From contig OZ251507.1 in NCBI GenBank assembly GCA_965242895.1, positions 682,001 to 746,000 of the forward strand: 64,000 bases of DNA. The letters run 5' to 3'. A program made the translations under genes and the position numbers. This DNA comes from CATQHL01 sp965242895. GTDB taxonomy: Bacteria; Actinomycetota; Acidimicrobiia; Acidimicrobiales; CATQHL01. Shown here one piece after another: positions 1 to 8,479 of the stretch; the stretch's first letter is position 1; every line of letters starts with the position of its first letter. The notes beneath the pieces were generated by a model, which saw only the letters and a program-made list of their open reading frames with translations, did not search any database and had not been told where the DNA came from.

Positions 1-312
1 ACTGCGCTTATCCGAGACACCAGCAAACTCATCGCAGCCAACGCAAAAGGGATCGCAAAACTCGGAGTGCGCGTCGACGCCAACGCCGAAGCCATCAAAG
101 AACTCAGAAAAACAGCCGCATTCCAGAACCAGTTACTGCTCAAGAACAACCGGAGCCTCGGGAGAATCGAGGGCACCCTTGGAACACGGCAAGTAAACGA
201 AATAGCCGAACCGGCAATTCCTCTCGACGACCTCCCGGCAGAACTGGACGACAATATGGAAGATGCGAAGGAGGAGATCGAAGAGCGGGCAGAGATGTCT
301 CGAGATCGCTGA
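1..312 (+). CDS. C-terminal part of a coiled-coil hypothetical protein
   Basis: The reading frame is open from the first base of the window to the TGA at 310-312, so the 5' end lies outside. The visible 103 residues are charged, rich in Ala, Glu, Lys and Asn, with heptad-like spacing and an acidic tail, which suggests an alpha-helical or coiled-coil segment. No catalytic motif is visible and I do not recognise the family. An internal GTG at 67 could be a start, but the frame continues upstream without a stop. The stop shares one base with the birA start, so the two genes are probably co-transcribed. Confidence 0.55.
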   Translation, partial: TALIRDTSKLIAANAKGIAKLGVRVDANAEAIKELRKTAAFQNQLLLKNNRSLGRIEGTLGTRQVNEIAEPAIPLDDLPAELDDNMEDAKEEIEERAEMSRDR

Positions 313-1502
313 TGACCGCAGAAGTTCAGAGAGAACTGTCAGACACGATCTTTACTCGAATCGAGTGGGTGACCGAAACGGCTTCCACGAACTCCGACCT
401 GCTAGAAGTCGCCGCAGGGAGACGGGCGTCCGGAGGGTGGCAGTTAGGGGAACGCCAGGCGGAAACCGAGGAGGGCGGGCACGGCAGCGTGCTTGTGGCG
501 GATTACCAAAATAGCGGCAGGGGGCGGAGGGGACGGTCTTGGGTGGCTCCTAAAGGGTCTGCGCTGTTGATGTCGGTGCTCTTACGCCCAGCTGGCTGGG
601 AGACGGCTCGGCTGGCGCTGTTGACGCAGGCTATGGCGGTCTCGACGCTGGAAACCTGCAGGTCGCTGGGCGCAGATGTTGCGATCAAGTGGCCCAACGA
701 CTTAGTTAGCTGCCTCGACTCGGGTTCGAAACGGGAAACGAGCGCACGGGGGCAAGAGAGCGCCTGGAGGCAAAGGGCAGGAGATTCGCAAGGGAGTGAG
801 GACACGCCCACTGAAACAAGTGAAAACTTGGAAGAGGCCGCGCTCGGGATGGGCAGGATGGGCGGAACGGGCGAGATGCACAGGGGGGGCGCAGAGGCGC
901 AAACAGGCGCAAGGGCAAGCGCCACGAAGTCGAGCGCAAGGTCGAAAGAGATGAAGTTGGCGGGAGTGCTGGCCGAGACTGCTCCCCCCGTGTTGACTGG
1001 CGACGGAAACAGGGGCGAACCTCGGTGGACAGACGCTGCTGTCGTCGTGGGGCTAGGTCTTAATCTGCGCTGGAGCGAAGAACTGGAACGGGCAGTCAAC
1101 GAAGCAAAGGAAGACCCTGGCGAAGGAGTGTTTCAATCATTGCCGCCGGTGTCGCTGGATCAACTCGTCGGAAAGCCTGTGGACAGAAACGAACTTCTCG
1201 TGCAGGTGCTGACAAACTTAGACCTCTGGTATCGGCGCCTAGACGGGGGGACGACGGGGACGGAAGCCCTCGTGCGGAAACTCGGTAGTTACTGTCTCAC
1301 GCTGGGAAGTTCGGTGCGCGTGAGCACCCCCGGGGGTGTCGTGGAGGGAACGGCGGTGGGTCTGACCGAAGGCGGTCACCTGATCCTGGAAACAGGCAGA
1401 AAGGTAACAGGCAGAGGTGAACCGGGGGCGGAATTGGTGGCAAAAGGCGAGCGAGGCGGTCGAGTCGTGATCTCCGCTGGAGACTGCATTCACCTACGCT
1501 GA
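312..1502 (+). CDS. birA: Biotin--[acetyl-CoA-carboxylase] ligase with a low-complexity insert
   Basis: Makes biotinyl-AMP and attaches biotin to the carrier domain of acyl-CoA carboxylases in the cytoplasm. The ATP/biotin loop GRGRRGRSW is at residues 69-77, KWPND at 126-130, KLAGVL at 215-220 and GLGLN near 247-251. This is the order seen in BirA/LplA-type ligases, followed by a C-terminal SH3-like domain. There is no N-terminal DNA-binding domain, so it should be an enzyme and not a biotin repressor. At 396 residues it is much longer than the usual 260-270 of single-domain ligases. The excess is a Gly/Ser/Glu/Arg-rich insert at about 136-213, between the KWPND and KLAGVL motifs. The ATG at 312 overlaps the preceding stop by one base. 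Confidence 0.92.
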   Translation: MTAEVQRELSDTIFTRIEWVTETASTNSDLLEVAAGRRASGGWQLGERQAETEEGGHGSVLVADYQNSGRGRRGRSWVAPKGSALLMSVLLRPAGWETARLALLTQAMAVSTLETCRSLGADVAIKWPNDLVSCLDSGSKRETSARGQESAWRQRAGDSQGSEDTPTETSENLEEAALGMGRMGGTGEMHRGGAEAQTGARASATKSSARSKEMKLAGVLAETAPPVLTGDGNRGEPRWTDAAVVVGLGLNLRWSEELERAVNEAKEDPGEGVFQSLPPVSLDQLVGKPVDRNELLVQVLTNLDLWYRRLDGGTTGTEALVRKLGSYCLTLGSSVRVSTPGGVVEGTAVGLTEGGHLILETGRKVTGRGEPGAELVAKGERGGRVVISAGDCIHLR

Positions 1503-1645
1503 CGCACCCAATATTCCGCACCCAATATTCGCATCCTGCATTCACATACGCCGACGCACACCCGTTGTAGGTTGAGAAGGTGATCTGAGCGTCGGAACAG
1601 TAATTGGTTCGGGCACGAAATTTAAAAAAGAGACAGGAGCTGCAA

Positions 1646-2164
1646 TTGGCCATTTACGCACTAGGAGAAGTGGAACCGGAAGTCCATTCAACGGCTTATG
1701 TGCATCCTGAAGCGTCGGTGATCGGCGACGTTGTGATAGGCGCAGGCAGCAGCGTCTGGCCGCAGGCCGTGCTGAGGGGAGACGACGGGCGCATCCTGGT
1801 GGGAGATCGGACGTCCGTCCAGGACGGGGCTGTCATCCACGTGACCTCCGAGGACTGGACTTCGGTGGGCAACGACTGCACGATCGGCCACCTGGTTCAC
1901 CTCGAAGGCTGCTCAGTGGAGGACGGGGCGCTCGTAGGCAGTTCTGCCGTGGTGCTGCATCGGGCGGTGATCGGCTCTGGAGCCTTGGTGGCGGCGGGCG
2001 CAGTGGTGCTGGCCGACACACACGTGCCGGCTGGGGCGATGGCGCTGGGGGTGCCGGCCAAGATTCGGGAAGATGCGGTAGACGCAGAAGAACTGATGGA
2101 AGGAGCGAAAAGCTATGTGGCAAGGGCGCTCCGTTTCAGGCGGGAACTGCGTCGGCTAGACTGA
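1646..2164 (+). CDS. Gamma-carbonic anhydrase family hexapeptide-repeat protein
   Basis: A 172-residue left-handed beta-helix protein of the gamma-carbonic anhydrase/YrdA/PaaY family, built from repeated V-I-G-D and I-G-x-x type hexapeptides. I chose the TTG at 1646 because AGGAG lies six bases upstream and the family's N-terminus aligns there; an upstream in-frame TTG at 1604 adds 14 residues unlike the family. The first two zinc ligands of Cam-type enzymes have counterparts (His in VIHV and in IGH). The third, normally the His of HGC, reads LEGC, with a His two positions earlier instead, so carbonic anhydrase activity is uncertain. It lies between birA and sufB on the same strand. Confidence 0.85.
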   Translation: MAIYALGEVEPEVHSTAYVHPEASVIGDVVIGAGSSVWPQAVLRGDDGRILVGDRTSVQDGAVIHVTSEDWTSVGNDCTIGHLVHLEGCSVEDGALVGSSAVVLHRAVIGSGALVAAGAVVLADTHVPAGAMALGVPAKIREDAVDAEELMEGAKSYVARALRFRRELRRLD

Positions 2165-2175
2165 ACTACGAAAGA

Positions 2176-2274
2176 AAGTTGAAGTCGCAGATACTGCTTC
2201 GACAAGGAAACATTCCGTCGCCGTTGCTTCGGCAACCTGGCGGGAAGTTGAAGTCGCAGATACTGCTTCGACAA
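2176..2274 (+). repeat. Pair of 30-bp direct repeats upstream of sufB
   Basis: Identical 30-base copies occupy 2176-2205 and 2245-2274. Each contains an imperfect inverted repeat (GTCG CAG / CTG ... CGAC). Between them, 2223-2236 is a perfect GTTGC/GCAAC hairpin closed by a TTCG tetraloop. They lie in the leader between the gamma-carbonic-anhydrase-like gene and sufB. Function is unknown. Confidence 0.7.
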
Positions 2275-2286
2275 CAGGAAACAACA

Positions 2287-2327
2287 GAGGATCATCCTCC
2301 CAAAGGAAACTAAAGAGGATCATCCTC
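2287..2327 (+). promoter_or_regulatory. Twin 13-bp palindromes just upstream of sufB
   Basis: Two identical perfect palindromes (six-base arms GAGGAT/ATCCTC around one base) lie at 2287-2299 and 2315-2327. Their centres are 28 bp apart, and the second ends 16 bp before the sufB ATG. The pairing and position suggest a tandem operator, perhaps for an iron-sulfur or oxidative-stress regulator. They could also act as RNA hairpins in the leader. No regulator can be assigned from sequence alone. Confidence 0.45.
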
Positions 2328-2343
2328 AAGAGGGTGGAACAAA

Positions 2344-3753
2344 ATGACCGATACTGCCACCAAAATCGGTGTTGAACTGGGCAACTACGCCCTGGGATGG
2401 AGCGACGAGGAAGACTACGTGTTCAAGCCCCGACGCGGGCTGGACGCCGACATTGTCTCCGAGATCTCGCACATGAAGAGCGAACCCGACTGGATGAGGG
2501 CATTCAGAATGAAGTCGCTGAGCCGATTCGAGAATCGCCCTTTGCCGACCTGGGGCGGAGAACTCGGCAACATCGACTTCGACAACATCTACTACTACAT
2601 CAAGCCCACCGAGGAGCAGGTGAGCGAGTGGGACGAAGTGCCCGAGAGCATCAAGAACACCTACGAGCGGCTGGGCATCCCCGAAGCCGAGCGGAAGTAC
2701 CTAGCAGGCGTGACGGCACAGTACGAATCGGAGGTCGTCTACCACCGCAACCGCGAAGAACTGGAAGCCCAGGGAATCATCTTCTGCGACATGGACACGG
2801 CGGTGCGGGAGCACCCCGAACTGGTCCGCAAGCACTTCGGGAAGGTGATCCCGCCAAACGACAACAAGTTCTCTGCGCTGAACTCCGCAGTGTGGTCGGG
2901 CGGATCGTTCATCTATGTGCCGCCGGGCGTGAGCGTGGAACTGCCGCTGCAGGCCTATTTCAGGATCAACGCAGAGAACATGGGGCAGTTCGAGCGCACG
3001 CTGATCATCGCTGACGAAGGGTCGCAGGTCCACTACATAGAGGGATGCTCGGCGCCGGTCTACACCAGCGACTCCCTGCACTCTGCGGTGGTAGAGATCG
3101 TGGTGGGCAGCGGAGCGCGAGTCACCTACACGACCATCCAGAACTGGTCATCGAACGTCTACAACTTGGTCACTAAGCGCGCCCGGGTGGAAGCAGAGGG
3201 GCACATGGAGTGGATCGACGGCAATATCGGCAGCCAGCTGACCATGAAGTATCCAGCTGTCGTGATGGTAGGGCCGAAGGCGTCCGGCGAGGTGCTTTCG
3301 GTGGCGTACGCAGGAAGCGGTCAGCACCAGGACACGGGCGCCAAGATGACCCACGCAGCACCGGAAACGACCTCCAAGATCGTTTCGAAGTCGATCTCTA
3401 AGGACGGCGGTCGGACGAGTTACCGAGGGCTGGTCAGGGTGGAAGAGGATGCCTACGGCTGCACGAGCCACGTGCAGTGCGACGCCCTCATCCTCGACGC
3501 CGACAGCATCTCAGACACCTATCCGTACATGGAAGTCGGCACCCAGGACGCCGTGATCGGCCACGAGGCTGTGGTCTCCAAGGTGGCCGACGAGCAGCTC
3601 TTTTACCTGATGAGCCGTGGGTTGAGCGAAGAGCAGGCCATGGGAATGATCGTGAACGGGTTCATCGAGCCGGTCACACGGACGCTGCCCATGGAGTACG
3701 CGGTGGAGTGGAGCAGGCTGATTGAGCTGCAGATGGAGGGGTCGGTGGGCTGA
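2344..3753 (+). CDS. sufB: Fe-S cluster assembly scaffold protein SufB
   Basis: SufB is the scaffold on which the SUF machinery builds iron-sulfur clusters, normally as a SufBC2D complex with the SufC ATPase. The 469-residue length and the motifs HYIEGCSAP, SGGSFIYVPPG, SVAYAG, GGRTSYRG and GCTSHVQCDALI are typical of SufB and not SufD. The conserved C-terminal QDAVIGHEA segment is present. The ATG at 2344 follows AGAGGGTGG. It stands alone: sufC, sufD, sufS and sufU, which usually form one operon with sufB, are not adjacent, so they must be elsewhere if present. Two palindromes directly upstream may regulate it. Confidence 0.95.
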   Translation: MTDTATKIGVELGNYALGWSDEEDYVFKPRRGLDADIVSEISHMKSEPDWMRAFRMKSLSRFENRPLPTWGGELGNIDFDNIYYYIKPTEEQVSEWDEVPESIKNTYERLGIPEAERKYLAGVTAQYESEVVYHRNREELEAQGIIFCDMDTAVREHPELVRKHFGKVIPPNDNKFSALNSAVWSGGSFIYVPPGVSVELPLQAYFRINAENMGQFERTLIIADEGSQVHYIEGCSAPVYTSDSLHSAVVEIVVGSGARVTYTTIQNWSSNVYNLVTKRARVEAEGHMEWIDGNIGSQLTMKYPAVVMVGPKASGEVLSVAYAGSGQHQDTGAKMTHAAPETTSKIVSKSISKDGGRTSYRGLVRVEEDAYGCTSHVQCDALILDADSISDTYPYMEVGTQDAVIGHEAVVSKVADEQLFYLMSRGLSEEQAMGMIVNGFIEPVTRTLPMEYAVEWSRLIELQMEGSVG

Positions 3754-3754
3754 G

Positions 3755-3891
3755 GCCGCTGGACTGGGTTGGGCAGAAACCTGAACGTCAGACGGAGGCG
3801 ACTCGGGGGATACTGGGGCTGAGGCGACTCAAGACGGCTCGAGAGCCGCTGGACTGGGTTGGGCAGAAACCTGAACGTCAGACGGAGGCGA
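3755..3891. repeat. 47-bp direct repeat between sufB and mdh
   Basis: Identical 47-base copies lie at 3755-3801 and 3845-3891, 90 bp apart. They fill the gap between the convergent sufB and mdh genes. The first copy begins right after the sufB stop and the second ends just before the mdh stop. The pattern looks like local duplication. Neither copy forms a classical terminator with a T-run. Confidence 0.75.
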
Positions 3892-3894
3892 GCG

Positions 3895-4899
3895 TCAGGT
3901 CGGGAGCAGACCGAGTTCGGTCACGGCTTCCCGCTCTTCTGCTAGCTCGGCAAGCGTGGCCGAGAGGCGCGAGCAGCTGAAATCGTTCAGGGCAATCCCC
4001 TCCACGATCTCCCAGCGTCCGTGCTCGCTTGTGCAGGGGAAGGAACTGATCAGCCCAGGCGACACGCCGTAGCTGCCGTCGGAGGGCAGGGCGACGCTCA
4101 CCCAGTCGCCCTCGGGAGTGCCGGAGTTCCAATCACGCACGTGGTCGATGGCGGCAGAGGCGGCGGAGGCGGCGCTGGAGACTCCCAGGGCGTTGATGAT
4201 GGCAGCACCACGCTGCGCGACGGCGGGGATGAACTCGCCTTCCAGCCAGGTCTGAGACACCAACTCAATCGCTGGATGGCCGTCGACAGTGGCTGAGAAG
4301 ACGTCAGGGTATTGCGTAGAGGAATGGTTTCCCCAGATAGTCATGCGGCGGATAGCCGCAGTGGGCGCCGACACCTTGCGGGCGAGAGCGGCGACGGCGC
4401 GGTTGTGGTCTAGCCTGGTCATTGCGTTGAAACGCTCTGCAGGAATGTCCGCGGCGTTGTTCATGGCGATCAGGCAGTTCGTGTTGGCCGGATTTCCTAC
4501 TACCAGGATTCGCACATCGTCGGACGCTTCTTCGGACAGCGCCCTCCCTTGCCCAATAAAGATTTTGCCGTTGGCCTCTAGAAGGTCTTTCCGCTCCATG
4601 CCCTTAGTACGCGGTCGGCTGCCCACCAGAAGAGCCCAACTAGCTCCGGCGAAGGCGACCTCCGCTCGGTCGGTGAGTTCAACCCCCGCCAGGAGATCGA
4701 AGGCGCAGTCGTCAAGTTCCATGGCCACGCCTTCGAGGGCGTCCATGGCCGGCGGTATCTCCAGGAGTTGGAGGACGACGGGCTGGTTCGGGCCGAGCAT
4801 CTCCCCTGCCGCGATGCGGAAGAGGAGGCTGTAGCCGATGCGTCCGGCTGCGCCGGTGACAGCCACGCGGACGGGGTCTTTCAATGTGTTTTCAGTCAT
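3895..4899 (-). CDS. mdh: Malate dehydrogenase
   Basis: Catalyses NAD-dependent interconversion of malate and oxaloacetate in the TCA cycle. The 334-residue protein begins its Rossmann fold with GAAGRIG (residues 16-22) followed by YSLLFRIA, the form found in the long actinobacterial/eukaryotic-cytosolic type of MDH. The substrate-binding TRLDHNRA segment and the catalytic-His segment GNHSSTQYPD are intact. The ATG at 4899 is preceded by a weak purine-rich stretch. It lies 93 bp downstream of icd on the same strand, with folD further upstream, so these central-carbon genes may share a transcript. Confidence 0.95.
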   Translation of the reverse strand: MTENTLKDPVRVAVTGAAGRIGYSLLFRIAAGEMLGPNQPVVLQLLEIPPAMDALEGVAMELDDCAFDLLAGVELTDRAEVAFAGASWALLVGSRPRTKGMERKDLLEANGKIFIGQGRALSEEASDDVRILVVGNPANTNCLIAMNNAADIPAERFNAMTRLDHNRAVAALARKVSAPTAAIRRMTIWGNHSSTQYPDVFSATVDGHPAIELVSQTWLEGEFIPAVAQRGAAIINALGVSSAASAASAAIDHVRDWNSGTPEGDWVSVALPSDGSYGVSPGLISSFPCTSEHGRWEIVEGIALNDFSCSRLSATLAELAEEREAVTELGLLPT

Positions 4900-4992
4900 G
4901 GCCTAGGGAAAAGGGAATCCGTCGACAGCTATTTGAACTCACCGGCAGCCCGGCCGGCCATTGTCAAGAACCCGTGTTGAGGCAGTGATCGG

Positions 4993-6219
4993 CTAGAGCC
5001 GGTCGATGATGGCCGAAGCGAACTCCGAACAACGCACCTCGGTAGCGTGATCCATGAGGCGGGCGAAGTCGTAGGTCACTATGCGCTCGGCGATTGTCTG
5101 CTCCATTGCGGCGATGATGTCGGCGGCCGGGGAGTCCCAGCCGAGGTGTTCGAACATCATCACGCCCGAGAGCATCACGGAGGACGGATTCACCTTGTCC
5201 AGCCCGGCGTACTTGGGGGCAGTGCCGTGTGTGGCTTCGAACACGCCGTGTCCCGTCTCGTAGTTGATGTTGCCGCCTGGAGCGATGCCGATGCCGCCGA
5301 CCTGCGCGGCCAGTGCGTCGGAAAGGTAGTCGCCGTTCAGGTTCATCGTGGCGATCACGTCGAACTCAGCGGGTCGTGTAAGAATCTGCTGGAGGGCGAT
5401 GTCGGCGATGGCGTCCTTTACCAGGATTTTCTCGCCAGGGTTGCCGCCGCAGTCGTCCCAGCCCACAGCGACGTCGGGGAACTCCTCGCGCACCAACTCG
5501 TAGCCCCAGATTTGGAAAGCGCCCTCGGTGAACTTCATAATGTTGCCCTTATGCACCCAGGTGACACTGGAGCGATCATGGTGGACGGCGAAGTTCAGGG
5601 CGGCGCGCTGGAGTCGGTGAGAGTTGGCGCGGGAAACCGGTTTAATACCGATTCCGGCGTCCTCGGGAACTTCACGTCCGAACACCTCGGCAATGACCTC
5701 CCTCAGCTTCGTAGCTTCGGGCGAGCGGGCCTCCGCTTCGATGCCGGCATAAATGTCTTCCGTGTTCTCGCGGAAGATCACCATGTCGACGAGTTCAGGG
5801 CGCTTGACCGGTGAAGGCACTCCTTTAAACCAGCGCACTGGACGCAAACACACGTACAAGTCGAGAATCTGGCGGATAGCCACGTTCAAACTGCGGAAAC
5901 CGCCGCCAATCGGCGTAGTGAGCGGGCCTTTAATACCGATTAGGTATTCGGAAAAGGCTTTGATGGTCTCTTCAGGAAGCCAGTCGCCAGTCTCTTTGAA
6001 AGCCTTTTCGCCTGCGAGCACCTCCATCCAGGCGATGCTCTTGCCGTAGTTAGCTGCTGCAGCGTCAAGGACGGCCTGGGCTGCGGGCCAGATATCAATC
6101 CCCGTGCCGTCGCCTCTGACGAACGGGATAATGGGGCGATCGGGCACGTTGAGGACGCCGCTCTCCCCTAGGGTTATCTTTCCTTCTTTTGCTTTGTTCT
6201 TTTTTGACATTGAACTCAT
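4993..6219 (-). CDS. icd: NADP-dependent isocitrate dehydrogenase
   Basis: Oxidatively decarboxylates isocitrate to 2-oxoglutarate in the TCA cycle. The 408-residue sequence is the E. coli-type homodimeric enzyme: GDGTGIDIWPA near the N-terminus, the phosphate/substrate loop SLNVAIRQ, RPVRWFKG, the NTEDIYAGIE segment, and the coenzyme-loop HGTAPKYAG near the C-terminus. A second in-frame ATG at 6210 is possible; neither start has a clear Shine-Dalgarno sequence, so the transcript could be leaderless. It sits between folD (upstream) and mdh (downstream), all on the minus strand. Confidence 0.95.
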   Translation of the reverse strand: MSSMSKKNKAKEGKITLGESGVLNVPDRPIIPFVRGDGTGIDIWPAAQAVLDAAAANYGKSIAWMEVLAGEKAFKETGDWLPEETIKAFSEYLIGIKGPLTTPIGGGFRSLNVAIRQILDLYVCLRPVRWFKGVPSPVKRPELVDMVIFRENTEDIYAGIEAEARSPEATKLREVIAEVFGREVPEDAGIGIKPVSRANSHRLQRAALNFAVHHDRSSVTWVHKGNIMKFTEGAFQIWGYELVREEFPDVAVGWDDCGGNPGEKILVKDAIADIALQQILTRPAEFDVIATMNLNGDYLSDALAAQVGGIGIAPGGNINYETGHGVFEATHGTAPKYAGLDKVNPSSVMLSGVMMFEHLGWDSPAADIIAAMEQTIAERIVTYDFARLMDHATEVRCSEFASAIIDRL

Positions 6220-6370
6220 TCTACGGAGGGAAGGGACTTTTGAGCGTCCCTCTGGGGCTGGATGTTGGAGGGCGAGGCGGCAAGGGACGGCTACACCGGA
6301 TCAGGGACGACCGGAGGCGCCTGAGCGACGTCTAGGAGAACCCTCAACCGGGGGACTCAACGTTGGACGG

Positions 6371-6466
6371 CGGAGACTGTGCTGCTCAAGATGAACTCTT
6401 CACTCACTACGTCATTAACGTCTATCCGCTCTCAATGTTCGGCTGCGGAGACTGTGTTGCTCAAGA
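6371..6466. repeat. 21-bp near-identical repeat at the end of folD
   Basis: Copies lie at 6371-6391 and 6446-6466 with one mismatch. The second copy is inside the last codons of folD, and the first sits just beyond the folD stop. This suggests a segmental duplication of the gene's 3' end into the intergenic space. Confidence 0.55.
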
Positions 6467-7280
6467 GCATCGCCCTAGTCATCGGGCCGACTCCGCCGAT
6501 GCGGGGCGACAGCCAGCCTGCCACCTCGGCCACTTCGTCAGAAACGTCGGAGAGCAGCCTGCCCCCTTCGAAACTCACGCCAGCCGCTACGACTGCGGCG
6601 CCCGGCTTGACCATGGAGGCGGTGATGAGGCCGGGCGAGCCCGCCGCCGCGACGAGGATGTCTGCCTGGCGGGTGAAGGCGGCGAGGTCGTTGACTCCGG
6701 TGTGGACGACCGTCACCGCGGCGTTCGCACCAGGGCGCTTGAGCGACAGGAGGTTGGCCAGCGGGCGTCCGATGGTGAGGCCCCTGCCCACGATCACCAC
6801 GTGAGCACCCTTGGTGGGGACGTCGTAAGCGGCAAGCATGTGGACAATACCTGCGGGCGTGCAGGCCAAGGGAGCCTCAATACCCTGGAGCAGCCGTCCA
6901 AGGTTCACCGGATGCAGCCCGTCTGCGTCTTTTTTTGGGTCGACGGCTGAGAGAGCGGCTTCGTAGTCGAGTCCGGGCGGGAAGGGATACTGCATGAGGA
7001 AAGAGTGGACGTCGTCGTCGGCGTTGAACTCGGCCACGACCTCTGAAACTTCGTCCTGCGAGGCGTCGGAGGGGAGAGGCACGTGTTTCGACTTGATGCC
7101 TACCTCCGCACAGTCTCGGTGCTTCATCGACACATACTTGGCCGAGGGCCCGTCGTCGCCCACTAGAAGCGTTCCCAGCCCCGGGGTGATCCCGCGCTCT
7201 GCAAGCGCTTCAATGCGGCGGCGCAGGTCGACCTTCAGATCGGCAGCTAGACGCTCTCCGTCAAGGATGATGGCTGCCAT
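6432..7280 (-). CDS. folD: Bifunctional methylenetetrahydrofolate dehydrogenase/cyclohydrolase FolD
   Basis: Interconverts 5,10-methylene-, 5,10-methenyl- and 10-formyl-tetrahydrofolate in one-carbon metabolism. The 282-residue length matches the family. The YVSMKHRDCAEVGI segment carries the catalytic Tyr and Lys, the QYPFPPGLD loop corresponds to the family's QLPLP region, and VIVGRGLTIGRPLANLL is the NADP-binding motif. The C-terminal GVGPMTRAMLLSNTV is the usual closing signature with small substitutions. It is the first gene of the minus-strand folD-icd-mdh series; the gap to icd is 212 bp and contains only short repeats. Confidence 0.94.
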   Translation of the reverse strand: MAAIILDGERLAADLKVDLRRRIEALAERGITPGLGTLLVGDDGPSAKYVSMKHRDCAEVGIKSKHVPLPSDASQDEVSEVVAEFNADDDVHSFLMQYPFPPGLDYEAALSAVDPKKDADGLHPVNLGRLLQGIEAPLACTPAGIVHMLAAYDVPTKGAHVVIVGRGLTIGRPLANLLSLKRPGANAAVTVVHTGVNDLAAFTRQADILVAAAGSPGLITASMVKPGAAVVAAGVSFEGGRLLSDVSDEVAEVAGWLSPRIGGVGPMTRAMLLSNTVSAAEH

Positions 7281-7315
7281 AGGACGAGGTCGAGCGCTTT
7301 CTCGAAGTTAAGGGA

Positions 7316-7390
7316 GGCTGGGGATGAACGTAACGGCGGCGGGCTGGGGATGAACGTAACGGATGCGGCGGCTGGGAGTAAACGTAACAG
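7316..7390. repeat. Three tandem ~21-bp repeats between folD and msrA
   Basis: Three copies of a GGCTGGGGATGAACGTAACGG-like unit start near 7316, 7342 and 7370, separated by short GC-rich spacers. The third copy is diverged. They lie in the 139-bp gap upstream of folD. The spacing is irregular and the spacers are tiny, so this is not a CRISPR. Confidence 0.65.
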
Positions 7391-7419
7391 CGGCGGCGGC
7401 TAGAGAGCTAGGGGCGCTG

Positions 7420-8064
7420 CTAGCGCTCTTCGGGAAGTCTGACGCCGGTTCCGCCTAGGCCGCAGTAACCCGACGGGGTCTTGGCCAAGTACTGCTGGTG
7501 GTAGTCCTCGGCGTAGTAGAACTCTCCCGCCGGAACAATTTCGGTGGTGACGGGGCCGTAACCGGAAGCGCTGAGCGCCTTTTCATAGCGAAGCTTCGTG
7601 CGTTGCGCCGCTGATTGCTGAGCAGCGTCGGAGGTATAGACGCCTGAGCGGTACTGGGTACCGAAGTCGTTGCCCTGGCGCATTCCCTGGGTGGGGTCAT
7701 GGTTCTCCCAGAACAGGGAGAGCATGCGTTCGAGATCGCTGGCAGAGGGGTCGAATACGACAAGGACGACCTCGTTGTGCCCGGTACGCCCAGAGCAGAC
7801 CTCTTCGTAGGTGGGGTTCGGGGTGTAGCCGCCCGAGTAGCCCACGGCCGTAGTGAAGACGCCCTCGACCTGCCAGAAGACCCGCTCCGCCCCCCAGAAG
7901 CACCCCATGCCCACCAAAAAGACCTGCATATGGCTAGGGAACGGCGGCTGCAGAGGAGTGCCTAGGACGAAATGGGAAGCCGCCACCGGCATCTTCTGCG
8001 TGCGGCCGGGCAGGGCTTCGGCGGGCGTGGGTAATCGGTCTTTTGCTCTCGTGAAAAGCGCCAT
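7420..8064 (-). CDS. msrA: Peptide-methionine (S)-S-oxide reductase MsrA
   Basis: Repairs methionine-S-sulfoxide in oxidised proteins. The catalytic GCFWG motif is at residues 54-58, followed by GYSGGYTPNPTYEEVCSGRTGHNEV-type sequence shared by all MsrA proteins and the WENHDPTQ and GTQYRSGVY segments. A resolving cysteine is present near the C-terminus (GYCGLGGTG). At 214 residues it has a modest N-terminal extension typical of the longer E. coli-like class. The ATG at 8064 has AGGAG nine bases upstream. No MsrB partner is adjacent. Confidence 0.94.
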   Translation of the reverse strand: MALFTRAKDRLPTPAEALPGRTQKMPVAASHFVLGTPLQPPFPSHMQVFLVGMGCFWGAERVFWQVEGVFTTAVGYSGGYTPNPTYEEVCSGRTGHNEVVLVVFDPSASDLERMLSLFWENHDPTQGMRQGNDFGTQYRSGVYTSDAAQQSAAQRTKLRYEKALSASGYGPVTTEIVPAGEFYYAEDYHQQYLAKTPSGYCGLGGTGVRLPEER

Positions 8065-8479
8065 AGGTAATATCTCCTGTCTTTCTCTAACTAATCGTAG
8101 TTGAAGTTCGCTTTTCGGATTCTCTTGCGTCCCCTTGCGGGTCGGAGGTCACTGCTCGCTCCGAATGTGGAAGCAGCGAGCGCCGAACGTGGAAGCAGCG
8201 AGGCGCAAGAGTTGCGTGGGATGAGCGCAAGCCGATACAAGCGCAACAGCCAATAGACGCAAGCCGATACAGAGATGCTGATACGGACGACGCAAGCCGA
8301 TACAGAGATACAGAAGTTCGTAGGGTGCATGTTAAGAACAGGTCGGTTCTCTATACGAAATACGAAAAGCGTACGAAGGTGCCAAGGCCAGGACCGCAAG
8401 GCCAGATGAGAAGAAGCGAAGGGAACGAAACACGGAAATGGCGACTACAGGACGGCAAACGGCGAAACGGAGAGAAGGA
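8065..8479. other. Divergent intergenic region with degenerate short repeats
   Basis: This gap of about 415 bp separates divergent msrA and the solute-binding protein gene. It should hold both promoters. I see repeated units: a GTGGAAGCAGCGAG-type unit twice near 8165-8200 and a CGCAAGCCGATACA-type unit three times between about 8225 and 8310. I see no credible gene or structured RNA. Confidence 0.5.

Noticed and set aside
503..1099. 198-codon minus-strand frame inside birA
   Set aside because: It mirrors the low-complexity insert of birA and has no domain or ribosome binding site.
7316..7390. Possible CRISPR array
   Set aside because: Only three diverged repeats with 5-8 bp spacers, no cas genes in the window.
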